Below, piece after piece: positions 11,811 to 24,987 of a stretch of 64,000 bases of DNA. Source of the DNA: Sipunculus nudus (Eukaryota > Annelida > Sipuncula > Golfingiida > Sipunculidae). The stretch covers positions 70,267,618 through 70,331,617 of the forward strand of contig CM049317.1 in NCBI GenBank assembly GCA_026874595.1, read 5' to 3'. A program made the translations under genes and the position numbers. Every line of letters starts with the position of its first letter. Within the stretch, counting starts at the first letter, position 1. Below the pieces are notes generated by a model, which saw nothing but the letters and a program-made list of their open reading frames with translations, was not told the DNA's origin and did no database searches.

Positions 11811-12284
11811 TTTGGTGTCAATCATGGCCGACAGGTGGCGTCAGTGAGTGAGGAAAATATATTATTAATATACCATCGCTTTTACCCATTCCACAGTTTC
11901 ATGTGGTAAAAAATATATATGCAAACATGTGGGATTAAACCTTTTCACATGACAGGTCGATCGCCCGAGGTGGGGGCGTACTTTCTTATAGGCCTGCTGT
12001 ATCCCCAGGTCTGGCTTCGTGTTTTATTTTTCCTATCCTTTTTTGCAAATTAAATTACGAACTCTTTCAATTTCTGTATAACCTAAAATCTTTTACCACA
12101 CCAGTAGTAATTATAATTGTTTATAAACAAGCATATAATTAACCGTTTATTGTATCGCACTCGACGAACAGTTTAGTTCCATTCCCAGCAGATAGATGGT
12201 GCTGCATGTTCATCAATTGGATAGTGTATACACTGAGTGCTGCGAATACACCTTCGCAAAATAAATTCTACATCTTTGAATCTA

Positions 12285-12394
12285 TTGGAAAATATGAAAA
12301 AGACCCTATAAGAACACACTTGGCATCGTTCCGTACAATTAATTATCAATCACAGCATTTCCGACAGTTGCGTGACAAAAGTCGAGTGGCATGA
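12285..12394 (-). repeat. Dispersed repeat shared with 59893-60005
   Basis: In reverse it shares CTCGACTTTTGTCACGCAAC, 'cgatgccaagtgtgt' and 'catatttt' with 59893-60005; a weaker copy lies at 41150-41225. Confidence 0.6.
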
Positions 12395-12448
12395 CCGTAA
12401 ATAATAATAGAGATTAACTGTCATTTCATAATCTGATTTACTAAACGT

Positions 12449-13008
12449 TTATGGTTTGCATTTCGTTATATCCTCGTGTTTCAGTAATGTGGTTGTATTG
12501 TTATCATCTGGAGAAATGTCCGTTTCATGGTAATGACTTGAAATTCCCGTATTTTGTGTGGATCTGTCATTGTGTACACTGATTTCCTTATTTTCGCCGC
12601 CATCTCTTTCACTTGACCTCTGACTTTTTAATTTGCATACGTTTTCATCATTCCCATGAAGAACATCCTTTTCGACCGTAACTTGTTCGGTGTTATTTTT
12701 TACTCTACAGTTTACATCATGGGAATAGCTCTGCTCTGTCAGTCTATCCTTCTGATTTGCATGAGAAGCCACGCCCGCGTCATGTCCCTGACATATACCT
12801 GGATCATCTGTTGGTTCTGGAGCCACTGTGCCTCGGTACGTGCTGTAGCCGTCAGTTATAACTCTAGGGAAGTCCATTTCGTGTTTCTCCAAGTAGAACG
12901 TGCTGCATTCATACAATTCTGCGCTGTGTCTCAGACGGTAACAGATGGCGGCCATAGCTACCACGCTCACTACCAGGATCACAGCCGATACAACAGATAC
13001 CACTATAA
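12449..13008 (-). CDS. Last exon of a type I membrane protein (TM plus cytoplasmic tail)
   Basis: On the minus strand the exon opens after 'tttatctttcag' at 13008 in phase 1 and reads 186 codons to TAA at 12449. It starts with a hydrophobic membrane segment (IVVSVVSAVILVVSVVAMAA), followed by a polar tail with Tyr-containing motifs (ECSTFYLEK, DGYSTYRG) that could be phosphorylation or sorting sites. The upstream exon joins in phase. No enzyme domain is seen in the tail; receptor or adhesion protein is an inference. The family is not recognised. Confidence 0.7.
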
Positions 13009-13365
13009 CTGAAAGATAAAGAGATCAGATTATTCAGTGCAAATCTGGGTTTCCAAAATACATATACATACTCAATTTACACATGTGCGCAAGCGGTATA
13101 TTATATATATACGAGCACGAATGATGCCTGAACTAGAATTAAAATGTATTATATATTCAAATGCAATTTTCCCTTGTCACTCTTATTGTACGACTGATTT
13201 CGTTCGTTATTCGGTATATAGTTAATATTTCAAAGTCTAATTAAATGTAAATGTAGGTAAAGTACTTGGCAGTTACTTGTGCTTCTGTGTGTACTTGACG
13301 GAGAATGCAAGAAGAAAGTTCACACGAGACTGACACAGAGACGGAGAGGAAAGGAGAGACAGGGA

Positions 13366-13368
<3 letters not shown>

Positions 13369-13419
<51 letters not shown>
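13369..13419. repeat. (GA)n microsatellite
   Basis: Lies in the intron between the two receptor-like exons; it produces the Ser/Leu-rich false frames on the minus strand. Confidence 0.9.
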
Positions 13420-13423
<4 letters not shown>

Positions 13424-13637
13424 AGAGAAGATAGGGATGGAGTGAGAGCAAGAAGGTTACATATATATGTAACATCCTTGGTGAGAGAGAAGTGACGTGA
13501 GGCAGAGAAAAAATACTGACAAAAGCGTAAATAGAGGAAGAAATTAGAAGACTTTGAGACCAAGATAGACAGAGTTTATAGCTTGAACTGTTTACTCGAT
13601 TGTGCGCGTGCACGTATAGTTTTTGATGCCATGGTAC

Positions 13638-13742
13638 CTATGAGAGTAAATTCATCCGACATATTTGGTACGGTAGACGCTGATACACTTGGCATGTTGT
13701 ATTCCACTGTGGTTGCGTCTGTTGAAGGGTCCATGGCGGTAA
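13638..13742 (-). CDS. Penultimate exon, extracellular Ser/Thr-rich stalk
   Basis: 105 nt, phase 1 at both ends, with acceptor 'tttctcatag' and donor ATAG|GTACC. It encodes about 35 residues rich in Ser, Thr and acidic residues (TAMDPSTDATTVEYNMPSV is its start), which look like an O-glycosylated stalk. Joined to the next exon it runs straight into the membrane segment. Symmetric 1-1 exons are typical of extracellular modules. Further upstream exons were not found within the window. Confidence 0.6.
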   Translation of the reverse strand, partial: LPPWTLQQTQPQWNTTCQVYQRLPYQICRMNLLS

Positions 13743-14324
13743 CTATGAGAAAAAAATAAGACAATATATACACACATATATATATATAAATATCATTAAA
13801 AGATCATTAACAATGACCCCTGTGCAGCAACCAATTTGAATGTTCTGCCTCCGGAATGCAAGTGCAAAAAGACGAAAAAAGTTAAAAAGAAAAAAACAAC
13901 CTTTCAATATTATTTTATGAAAGGCAACAGTTGTCAGAAATACTGGTTAAGTCAACATGTTCTCACAGCAGGCCCGGATTAGCCAATCAGATGATTCACA
14001 GCAGCTCAATGATGATATGTCATATAAAACCTACATGTACAGATAAGAAACGTGAAAGGATGACAGGAATACTGGAATATACAAAGAGGCTGCGACAAGA
14101 AAAATTGTTGTGAGCATGATGCAGGTTGACAAGAATGAGGAAAATCACATAACTTAGCAATTAGAAGACCACAGCGGTTTTTCTTCACTGTTATCTGGAA
14201 ATTTGAAGAACAAATCAATCAGGAACTTAGATCACAAGCCCTTTCGAAAGTCTGGAATTAGAATCGTTTTCAAGCAGACATTTTGTCCCCAGAAATGATA
14301 GTTGTTCGTGCCATTGATTTTTGA

Positions 14325-15885
14325 ATGTACGGTGGCTGATTTAGGACACAGAAAAACAAATATTTCGAGATAACATCGCGAGATCTAATTTCACATTTGT
14401 ATGAACCATTCGATGCTAAATTGATATAGAGCAAAACAAATTTAAAGAGACAGTATATGTTCAGAGTGCTTACTACTGCAACTATAAAAACAAAGACCAT
14501 GTATACTTTGTTGAACCGAACGGTAATACATGTATAATATAATTCAGTTAAAATCAATTAAGATTGTATTTAGCATAAGATAAGGCGAGGTGAAGAAAAG
14601 TTCAAAATAAAATTCGATATTTAATTATTCATATCCGTACGGAAGATGTCAAAGTCTAAAGAAACTAATATATTCTACCTAAACGGCAGATTTGAAGTTA
14701 TGGCTGAGAAAAAAAAACTCAAATAGAAATGTTTAGGTCTGCATGCATGCATTGTGGGTATATATCCACATTATCCTGTTAAAATTACATTCAAATATGA
14801 GCAAAGCATAAAAAAAAGCTTTTTGTACAATGTTTCTTTTTTTCAGCTTTTGTTTTTATTGAATTAGTGGTTTGTTTTAGACATATAATAAATATGACTA
14901 TCATATATAAATGAAAATATGATAGAATTGATCACTATGGTTATAGGTGGGGGTTAGGGGCGGGGGGGGGGGGGGTGCTCAGCCCCTAAAGCCCCTCTCT
15001 GGATCCGCTATAGCTATAATTCAGGCAACCTATCTAAATCATAATTGATTTATATAAATAAATTAACGGCTTGAATATTTCGATCATAAATTATCATGAT
15101 TTTCCTTCTGCAAAATTATCTGCTTTGGTCTCAAGCTACTATATAACTGCCTTATTTATATAATTTATGTGATACTCTGCATATAAATATTAAAGAACTG
15201 AAGGTAATCCCTGCTGGGAAAGGTTCTTAATACGCCACTTTGACTGATGTAAAAACATTTTATTACAGGCTACTGTACTCAAGGTACTTGAGTCAATGTT
15301 AACATACAGAAACAAAACATGTAACCGAGGTATTGCAAGTTTGATGTTCGTAAGGGCATAAGAAGCAATACAATTTTTGACATTTACAAAACTCTGTATT
15401 GTCTGGATTGAAGCAGCTGGTTTTGCCGGAAGTGTTTTGATTACGACCGGTGGCAATTTTTGCGCGCCCCCCCCCCCGACCCTTGTTATAAACACGTGAA
15501 TATAAACACAGCTTTTATCCCGTGGGACTGGTTAATTTTTTTTAAAGGTTCAAGGGATTAATCCAATCTTGATTGATTTCAACTGAATTATCTTATATTA
15601 CCGTTCATGATCAGTACGACACAGTAAACATGGTCTTTGTTTTTTTTATAATTGCACTAGTAAGTAATCTAAACGTATACTATCCCTCAAACTGCTCTAT
15701 GTCAATTTTGCATCAAATGGTTCGTACAAATGAAAAATTTTATCCCGAGATAATATCTCGAGATCTCGACTTAACTGCAAAAAAATATGTGTTGGTGAAA
15801 ATTTATGTCGAGATTTTGAGATGTTATCTCGAGATCTCGAGATAAATATTTTTTCTGTGTCCTAAATCAGCCACCGTATGAATGC
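14325..15885. repeat. Inverted repeat pair with ACGGTGGCTGATTTAGGAC ends
   Basis: 14325-14570 and 15560-15885 are inverted copies sharing 'ggtggctgatttaggacaca', 'aacaaagaccatgt' and 'cagttaaaatcaat'. The second contains a palindrome TATCTCGAGATCTCGAGATA. These could be the two ends of one about 1.5 kb element or two insertions. The intervening part holds a G/C run (14957) and a C run (15467). Confidence 0.65.
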
Positions 15886-16522
15886 TTGGTCCCCATCATT
15901 GCAGATATTTCCAAACACTACAGACCTTTTTTTTTTTTAAAAAAAAAAAAGCCTGATTGTACAGAGGAGAAAACTTAAAACAGTATTGTACAACAAGGTT
16001 CTCGGATTACGGATAGGTAAAGCAATAGATACACCTGATATTGTAATTCCCGGTTTTTCATAAGATTATGACATGTTGCATGGCATGAAAGAATTGATGT
16101 GTATTTTATTCAACAAAGTTGCTGCAGCAGCCTGTCCTCTGTGATGTCAGGTGTCAATCGGTAGCTCCTCATGAGCCGTGCCTACCTCTATACGAAAGGA
16201 ACTGAACTGACTGAATACACTATATCTGTTGTGAGACATTCATGCGTGAAAAGCAGACACTGTAATTTCCTCAATTCTCCAGCCCTTATTTAAAAAAATA
16301 CCACATCACCTAAGATGCATTCATTGAGTTTGTGAAATGTGAAACTATATTTATCTTGTTCATACACGCCCTGCGTTTATCATATGTAACCATAGATGAA
16401 TTTTCTCCCTGGAAATATGTTTTATCTGTCTATCATCTATAGTTGTCGAGAATGTGACGGGCCTATGTGGTCTTTAGGTGATTTTTTTATTTCGGTATAG
16501 TTTTTAATTTGAGGCGGTAGAT

Positions 16523-16526
<4 letters not shown>

Positions 16527-16574
<48 letters not shown>
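16527..16574. repeat. (TA)n microsatellite
   Basis: Uninterrupted AT run. Confidence 0.9.
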
Positions 16575-16576
<2 letters not shown>

Positions 16577-17514
16577 GATTTCACTCCCATATCTTTATCA
16601 ATTAAGTGGACTGAGTCATTTTTGTTCCTTTTTTCCATTTAATTTTTATTTAAGAAGATTTTATGTATGTTCTGTATATCTTTTAATAGCCCAAAGTATG
16701 GTGCATGGTAACAATCACCCATGATCAGATTGTAACATTCAAATCAATGTGTACGTGTTCTGTGCTTTAAAAAAAGATTATGTAATTCATATCTTTATTT
16801 TGTGAGTAATTTACACAATTTAAAGAAAATTTTGCATATACATGACATGATACTGACTCCAATCAGTACAATACTAACCTTATCTGAAGCGTTGACCCAA
16901 AAAACACGGATATAGAATACCTCACTGTAAAATCTGGATGTGTAATGGCAAAGTTACCGAGTAAAAACGGTTTCCGATTGTATACTTTATTGACGTTAAG
17001 TGAGTATATTTTTGCAGGGGTCTGCAGCAAAACTTTTCCAGATAACGGCCTGTCATCAAGTCTTTTCTGATAAAACTTGATATGTACAACGATAAATTCG
17101 GGGTAACAGTGTACATTTACTCCCCCTCAGGGCCAGAAAAATATATTTTATAATCGCTATTTTGTAAACAAAACATGGCCGAGCAGGTAAATCTTCATTG
17201 GGCTCTGTAACAGAAGTTAAAAAATAATTCTGGACTGACACTCATACTTTTTTTAAAAGGTTGATACGTACAACAATATAAATACCGGCAGGGACATCAT
17301 ATGAATGTCAGGGGCAGCTCGAAAATATAGTTCTGTTCGTATCTCCTTTTCTAAAATCAAAGGTAAGGTGACTTAAATCGACTGGCATTTTCACTGACTC
17401 TAAAATATTTTTGTAAAACCTGTGCTGAAAGTTACGATCAAGTGATTTTTCAAAAGTTAAACAATATCAACATTAATGTGCCACATATCAAAATTATATT
17501 GCCTATATATTTAA

Positions 17515-17820
17515 GGCCAAAAAAATAAAAGGGTATGGTTCTCAGGCACTTTTTTTCAGAAATCAATGCGGGCGGGCGGTATTTTATTTTTGACCTTTTT
17601 TTGTATGTTTCGATAAAAATTCATATGATCAGGGAAAAGCATGTAAATGACAGGTTTCTTCTTGCTTAACAGGTAAAAGCACTACATAACAAAGGAAATC
17701 ATATCGAAATTGTGTTATTTTACCATTTTGAATGATGAAATCAAAATAAAAATGTTTGATGCGGGGGGTTAAAATTGACGCGGGCGGTGCCTGAGAACCA
17801 TACCTCAATTTTTTTTGGCC
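17515..17820. mobile_element. Miniature element, about 306 bp
   Basis: Ends GGCCAAAAAAATAAAAGGG and, read backwards, GGCCAAAAAAAATTGAGG, both followed by TATGGTTCTCAGGCAC and a 'gcgggcgg' block. Target duplication not clear. Confidence 0.7.
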
Positions 17821-18714
17821 ATACAGGAACCCATTAATAATTCAGGTATGCTAGATACACATGGAATACAGTGTATTCTCCTTAACTCATTATATCATCT
17901 GTCAATATTTCGTTCAAAAACTGTTTGCGTACTCTTGTACAGAAGTGGAAAAAAAGTTGGATCGGAAGCGGTCAGTGCCGCAAGACGTAAACATAGCGGA
18001 TGCCACCTGGTTGTCGTATCGCCCAACAACACAAACCAAGATATTTTTCAGCTTCCCACCAGTATTTCTTCATTATGTGTCTGTGAATTGTCGCGTGTGT
18101 CCAATATAGGGCATCTAGTCAGGTAGTCTTGTTATGGTTAACAGACACACTTAGACTACGGACAGAACCATAACAATTCATAAAACCGGTGACTTAGATA
18201 TAATACGCCAGTGCGCCATTATGGTTTTGCTGGAAAACTATTGTATTTAGCCATGATGAGCTAATAATCAGAGATATATTGCGAATGTATATATGAACCT
18301 TTAAAGTGTTGTCTAATGACTCGCCCCTTAGCTACAAAAATAGTGTTTTTCTACATGGTCCAGAACATACAGGTATCAAATTCTTAATCTACAGTTATTC
18401 AGGTGGTTTTAGTTTAAGTCCGAGACCAATACAGATCTCCTTATTATAATTATAAAACAGGAAAATTTGAGATAATCACGTGTGTTTATTTATTTATGTT
18501 TATTTATACCCACACTTTTACTTGAATGTCAAATTACATTGTATCTAACGCTGAAAAGCTATTTTGACAATATACAGACTTTTTGTAATATTCTTAATAG
18601 TTCGAGCATTTATCAAAGGATTTATAATATATGAAAGAGGTTTTCTTTTTTTCTGGAGTCGAGACGAAGTGGGCCTGATTTCTCGAGTCACTACCCCAGA
18701 GTCAGAGAACAAGT

Positions 18715-19130
18715 CCGAGTCCAGGACCCTCGAGTCCAAGTCCGAGTCCAGGAACCTCGAGTCCAAGTCCGAGTCCAGGAACCTTGAGTCCAAGTCCGAG
18801 TCCATGACCCTCGAATCCAAGTCCGAGTCCAGGACCCTCGAGTCCAAGTCAGAGTCCAGGACCCTCGAGTCCAAGTCAGAGTCCAGGACCCTCGAGTCCA
18901 AGTCCGAATCCAGGACCCTCGAGTCTAAGTCCGAGTCCAGGACCCTCGAGTCCAAGTCCGAGTCCAGGACCCTCGAGTCCAAGTCCGAGTCCATGACCCT
19001 CGAGTCCAAGTCCGAGTCCAGGACCCATGAGTCCAAGTCCGAGTCCAGGACCCTTGAGTCCAAGTCCGAGTCCAGGACCCTCGAGTCCAAGTCCGAGTCC
19101 AGGACCCTCAAGTCCAAGTCCGAGTCCGAC
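18715..19130. repeat. 27 bp minisatellite, about 15 units
   Basis: The unit is GAGTCCAGGACCCTCGAG followed by TCCAAGTCC, internally built from GAGTCC and AAGTCC hexamers and a Leu-Glu-like CTCGAG. Open frames run through on both strands because 27 is a multiple of 3. Confidence 0.95.
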
Positions 19131-19349
19131 TCCCTTAAAACGTGAACTCGAACGAAGGACCTGTAATTCCAAAGCCCAAAATCTTAACCACCAGACAAAC
19201 TGGTTTTACCGAAAGATATATCCGACTTCGTATTGTATTGCCCTCTAAGACGTAAACCGTTCCGGGAGCCGATGGCAACTCATTACCTAGATCTGTTCCA
19301 AACAGAGAGTAGGGTATTTCCTTGAACATATATAGGCCTAGCCGCAACC

Positions 19350-19371
19350 CCCCCCCCCCCCCCCCCCCCCC
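19350..19371. repeat. Poly(C) tract, about 22 nt
   Basis: Longest C run of the window, in AT-rich surroundings. Confidence 0.9.
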
Positions 19372-19374
19372 ACG

Positions 19375-20905
19375 ATACTGATTTGACCAGGCGTCTAAAG
19401 AAAGCAGGCTTCTGTTTAAGGCCGGTGTTTATCAAATGTTTGTTATCTGGCTGGGCAGGAAAAAAGAACCCATCAAAATAAAATTATTTTAATCCCTATG
19501 ACCAAGACAAAGTTATAACTTAAATAATAAGATAACTTGAATTTAGTTGACTCAGTATGTTTTATATAATGCTGTCAAATGAACCCGCGGCCTAATAACC
19601 GTTATATACTTTAATTCGATATATTTTCCAAAAAGGAAACTCAGTCCGTACAGCTGATATAAAGGAGCGGAGGGAAGCACCAGGCCCTGTCTTAAAAGCT
19701 TGCCACGACTCGCACTTAACGTGGCAACTTTATATTGGTATAAGAAATATTTTTGATCGCGAATATTTTTCGATAAATTCCTATGTAGAAACATTCATGC
19801 CAAGTGTAAGGAGGACAGAAGTCTCAGAATCATAATAGAAATAAACTTCTGACATGAGTCAGTATAAACATTGAAATCATAGGCGTAAAATTGATCATTC
19901 CATAAAAATAAAATATATGTTTATTTTCTATTGTTTGAAGATGTATCTGTGTATTCATAATTATGCCATCTCTAATTACACAACTGTTCCCGCCTGTGTG
20001 TATTTTGGCTGGTAACCTTCGGATAGAGAGTAAGCGAAGCCTTTCATCGTGATGTATTTGTGTTTTGTCTTGCATAAAGGATCTAGGAAACCATGTATAT
20101 AAGAAAGACTGTTAAAATTCCTGTTTAATCAGCATGTTGTAAAATAAATATGTTCCAGCAAAAAAATCAAAATATTGAAACTGAACCGCGGAGGGGTAGA
20201 TTCATAAGTCCAAACGTCTGTGTTTTTCAACTTGCTAATGACTAGTTTCTGAACCTCATGCAAGGTTATGTGGTCAGTCAACCAGCCCGCTATTTAACCA
20301 GTACCCACGTAAGTTACTCTTGTCATGGAAGTTGCCTAGGGAACCACGTTATTTTCAGTACACATAAAAATAATGCTGGGCCATTTGATGCCATGAAAAT
20401 CATGTGATTCAAACACAAGCACAGTAATGACCCCATTCACTTAACCAACAGAAATGTGACAAGATGTCACGCTAGATGGTCAACAAATGAAGATTGATTG
20501 ATTGATATACTTAATTCCCCCAATAAAACTGAAGACTTCAATCAAATTAACGAGATAATGTGAAAATGGTAGTGTCAGCTAGAGAAAACTGAAACAGTTC
20601 AATGCAAAACAGAAGGGGAAAATGACAATACAAAAATACAAAATAGGAATAAAGCGGATGAACAATCATAGATTTGCATACACATAGGAAAAGTTTATGT
20701 TTTTAACCCATGAATATTAATACATTCATGATAAAGCCACATTAATAAAAACAGTCACGGTATCTATGGAAATTACGTTAAATAAGGGAATCAGCGAAAG
20801 AGTCAACTAAACCGGGTACACTGGTAAAAAAAATATTGAAGAAAGGTCTCTATGACGTCTCGCTAGATGGTGCTGAAAAGCAACTGAAGGAAACTAATTA
20901 TAAAC
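19375..20905. other. No gene seen
   Basis: AT-rich, short frames only, no recognisable repeat. Confidence 0.5.
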
Positions 20906-20907
20906 TT

Positions 20908-21150
20908 GAAAGGCACTCAGAGAGCGCAGACCTCCGCCAAGGCAGCCCTAAACCCCCATATGGCATTTGCGTAAATGCAGCATTTGTTGGTCAGGATTTC
21001 CCCCAAAATTTAATCAATTCTTCCTTGTACCATTGCCGAGCTATCCTGAAAATTTCTTTAAAATCCGTCAGTAACTGTTTCAGTAATGTTACTAACAGAC
21101 AGACAAACAAACCAACGCCGGGAAAAACATAACCTCCTTGGTGGAGGTAA
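20908..21150 (-). repeat. Dispersed 'CCTCCGCCAAGG' repeat, copy 1
   Basis: Inverse copy of 22830-23112: shares 'ggcggaggtctgc', the 'gatagctcggcaatg' block and the 'acagacagacaaacaaac' end. Non-coding repeat common in marine invertebrate DNA; the 98-codon frame over it is incidental. Confidence 0.7.
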
Positions 21151-21159
21151 CAAGTAGTT

Positions 21160-22790
21160 TGAGACTACATAAATATCACTCCTAGGATCCTGTTAAATAT
21201 TTGCCGTGTGCTACATAGAAAAATCCATGCCTCAACAATTCCATGGTTTGATCACAGGTGAGCTCCAGTACAAAAACGGTCCTAAATACTAATGATTTGT
21301 TCTTGACGTTACCCGGGATAAAGAAACTGCCCAATCTCATTACACATCTCATAACAGTATAGTATTTTTTTAAATAAATGGTGACCATTACCTAAAAATA
21401 AAAAGATGTTTCCTTGGTGTAACTCTGATCCTACCAAAAAATCAGTTTTTTTTCTATGACATTTTGAGCCATTGTTAACAACAAAGCGAATGTCCATTTA
21501 TGGCTAGGACATAAACCTCAAACCCTGGCGTAGTAAACCAACTATTTTTTAAATTGTTTTAAGATTGTTACCAGAAAGAAGCAAAATATGACAATCCAAG
21601 ACTAGCGATATGTTATTACCAGAATGGACGATAATGGGTGAACTAGCGTACGTTATTTTTTATCACTTTGTTTAAAAAACCAACAATCATTATTTGTTGG
21701 TAGTTTCAAAGGCACGGGCAGTCCCGGATCTCGAAACATGCGCTGTCTACTCGGATAATACGCTAAAGTGGATGTAATAATTGCAAGTGAAAAGGGAAGA
21801 GTTAGATTTATTTTATTTCAATGTATATGTCATATGCATGTATAGTATAGTAGGTTACATATTATATATACATGCATGTACTTACCATCAGGTACATTCG
21901 CACAATATACACAAATACATACATACATACAACAATGTTTATTCTTTGCCTCGTGTAATTTGTTCACAAACGTCATCCCGTGTACCGTATTCTCATATAA
22001 TTTTGACATAACGACACACCTAAAAAGCAGGGCTGTGGAATGCATGTGGAAAAATGGCGGATTGCTCGAGTTGGCGATTGTGGGTATACATGTATGTTTT
22101 AGTGACTATCTGATTAGTGACCAACTACAGGGAACATTAGTGGTTAGGTATAGAGTCAAACAAAGGGGGTATACACATATATTTACATGTTATTTTAATG
22201 TAATTTTATAGTACCTGTTATAGTAAATATGATACTTCTAGTTAATTCAGTGCTATAAATCCAATACAAATTATTATAAGGAATTCATCAAATTCAGAAG
22301 AATATGTATACATTTGTACATATATACATATTATAATATACAATAATAATAATATTACATAAATAATCATATATAATATTGTATTATTCCATATGATCTT
22401 ACTGTCATGTACACTTATATATCAATTATGGTCGATATAATCATAAATAAATGTAATTACAAGACACTTTCATATATAGACCTTATAAATCCTTACCTGG
22501 GTAGCTCAGTCCCTCGTGCCTCGTGCAAATAAAGCTGTGTTGTATTCGATATATTTCCCGGATTTATACAGCCTGTCACGTGACCTGATGTATACGTCAT
22601 TGTCAGGATGCCAGGGCTTACACCGAAAACAGGGCTGTCCGCTGTGAGCGTATCACATATTATATGTATTCCCGGATATTGTCAAAGCAGGGGTGATTTT
22701 TATCATTCATGTGACGTCTGGTGGCCATGGGTACAGGGTCCCTATTTATATTGTTATTCATATTCATGTTATAGTCACACTGTTGTTATA
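21160..22790. other. No gene seen
   Basis: Short overlapping frames rich in Tyr/His from ATAC and CATA repeats near 21840-21935; no protein family seen. Confidence 0.5.

Positions 22791-22792
<2 letters not shown>

Positions 22793-22829
<37 letters not shown>
22793..22829. repeat. (ATT)n microsatellite
   Basis: Trinucleotide run abutting the dispersed repeat at 22830. Confidence 0.9.
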
Positions 22830-22831
<2 letters not shown>

Positions 22832-23112
22832 TCCGTCAAGCGGGGATTATGTTTTTGACGGCTTTGGTTTGTCTGTTAGCCACTCTTGTCTGTTAACAAA
22901 TTAACTCAAAAAGTTATCAATGTATTTTAAAGAAGTTTTCAGGATAGCTCGGCAATGATACAAGGAACAGTTGATTAAAATTTTGGGGTGATACGGATCA
23001 CCATCTTGATCCATGAATTATTTAAAGGAAAAATGCTGCATTTCTGGCAATGCTATGTGGGGGAAATGAACTGGCTTGGCGGAGGTCTGCACTCTCCGAG
23101 TGCTAATTTCTA
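22830..23112 (+). repeat. Dispersed 'CCTCCGCCAAGG' repeat, copy 2
   Basis: Starts CCTCCGTCAAGCGGGG after an (ATT)n tract and ends 'cttggcggaggtctgcactc'. A poorer copy is at 43875-44060 (gttcggcgcggatccggat end). Confidence 0.7.
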
Positions 23113-23114
23113 GT

Positions 23115-24985
23115 TATTATTGTATTCATAAGCAGCAGTTGTAGCATTGGTAGTAAGTATTAGCATTATTGTAGTAGCGGGATATGTAACAGTAAAAATT
23201 AACATAAGCAATGGAATTCCAAACAGTAACAGCGATAGAGGGTTATTAGCATTTGCAGTTTGCAAGTTACTAGTCGATTGATTACGGAACCTCTCTGAAG
23301 TTGTGACACTGCCCAATTGATAAAATAAAAAAAAATAATTATTGGTTTCAAAGGTACGGACAGGTCCTCGTCAGGCAACCAAATCTGAATAAAAGACGCC
23401 ATTGCTATAATTTCAAAGAAAAAAAACACAATTAAATTTCTGTTGCAAATTAAAACCAAGAATCCATAGGTCACGATACTCAACTAAATTTACCTATGAT
23501 AGTCGATTAACAAGTGACTAATGGGACATGACGCTCAGCTGACATAGCTGCTACTCCATGCCTATTCCAAGAGGGCATATATATATTCATATTAACAGCA
23601 CAGTCATGTCTAGACCTGCGTTTAGGTCCCTATATTTATGGCAGATTCTGATATTATATGGTATACCCCAAGTACAAGTCAACGCCTATACTGTTACCCT
23701 GTGAACCCTTTGTCCAGCTGGCCCTAGGCCCCCCTATGGGCAGTGAACCAGTGATTTACAATTATCACCACAGGTGGCTCAGTTAAAGGATTCTCGTACA
23801 GTCCTCACCCCTTATTGCTAGTGGGGCCCCCTGGAGAAGGAAAGTGAACTACTCGCACCCACAGCAGAAGCCAATACATGAATGTTAAAACGATCACTGA
23901 AAATTATTATTCGTGATAAAAATAATGAAAACAAATAGTTAACTAATTTATTCCTCGGCCTGTTGCAGGTCTAAGTTATGTCTTCCCCCGAATAAATACT
24001 CCAGGGCTTTTGTTTTCTAACTGTAGTTTAAGAAATTGCCCTAAAACGTTATATATGTTAGGTTGCACTTTATAAAAAAGTATTGTAACATTATTTACAC
24101 AATTAAATTTGAGACCGAGAGTTTTTTTCATAGAATATACTTTAAATATTTACTCAGTGTCATTTACTTATACAAATGCAAATAATTTCGTGTAAGAGTT
24201 CTTAAGAATTCCTGATTCTAAGTGCTAACTTAGATGAATACGTCCTTGAAAGCACACCCTTCAATTTACTGCATTCCAGTGTATAAGGTATCGCCGGGGC
24301 ACTGAAGTGTGAAGTAATGAATAAAGCAAACATAGTTTATAGAGTATACGTAGAGAGGCGAAATGTTTAGTATCATTAGCTGAATCGGTAATGACTGCAA
24401 ATATGGGCATGCACTGTGCACATTATATTGTAAAGTCACATTTCTTATAACTATATAGCGAGCGTCTTTGGACGAGTTGTGTCGCCTGCCTGAGCGAAGA
24501 AGATTGTCCTGATACGCCTGTTTGTGTTGTGCTGTGAAAATTCTGAAATTACGGTGAGTTGTGGGCATTGTCGATCTCAACCCATGGGTATATTTGTCAA
24601 ATAAGCAATCAAAACATGGAAAATGATTCATGTTTTAACTCTGCGGGCGTCCTCGGGTCGTCAGAATGGTCTAAGTTGAGGGGCATTTATGAAGGTGAAT
24701 TTCGTAAATATACTTCGCTTGGCTTTACATTTTCTAGATTAAATATTCAAGATTTTCGCTTTATCAGTGCTTCGAGAGGGTTTTATTTTCGCCATTTACC
24801 CTACAGTATAACTTACGCAATGAACATAATCATTACGACTTCAGTAACCTCTAATATACACGCAAAATGTTATATTGTTTCACTTATCAATCTTTGAAAT
24901 ACTGGTAGCATATAATGCACGCTAATATTTATATTATATTATATATTATATTGATAATACACCAGTACTTGAGGTGCCTTTGGGG
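23115..24985. other. No gene seen
   Basis: Frames at 24266-24631 (minus) and 24559-24897 (plus) have no motif or splice support. A tRNA A-box-like 'gtggctcagtt' near 23775 lacks a B box. Confidence 0.5.
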
Positions 24986-24987
24986 CT

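Larger units (their letters stand above)
15890..18710. other. No gene seen apart from listed repeats
   Basis: Contains the TA tract at 16527 and the miniature element at 17515. The frames 17815-18126 and 17861-18109 overlap each other in different frames and show no known motif. Confidence 0.5.

Noticed and set aside
11800-11830. Possible LTR end plus primer-binding site 'aacatttggtgtcaatcatgg' on the plus strand
   Set aside because: The neighbouring LTR reads on the minus strand by its TATA box and poly(A) signal, and no plus-strand LTR body could be recognised.
13273-13613. Ser/Leu-rich frames of about 97 codons on the minus strand
   Set aside because: Translation of the (GA)n microsatellite within the intron.
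18545-19172. Frames of 98 to 193 codons over the 27 bp minisatellite
   Set aside because: Simple consequence of a period divisible by three; all are low-complexity.
22498-22550. tRNA-like 'gggtagctcagtccctcgtgc'; also 'gtggctcagttaaaggattctcg' near 23775
   Set aside because: Only A-box resemblance; no B box, acceptor stem or cloverleaf could be built by eye.
24266-24897. 121- and 112-codon frames on opposite strands
   Set aside because: They overlap each other, have no motif and no supporting splice sites.
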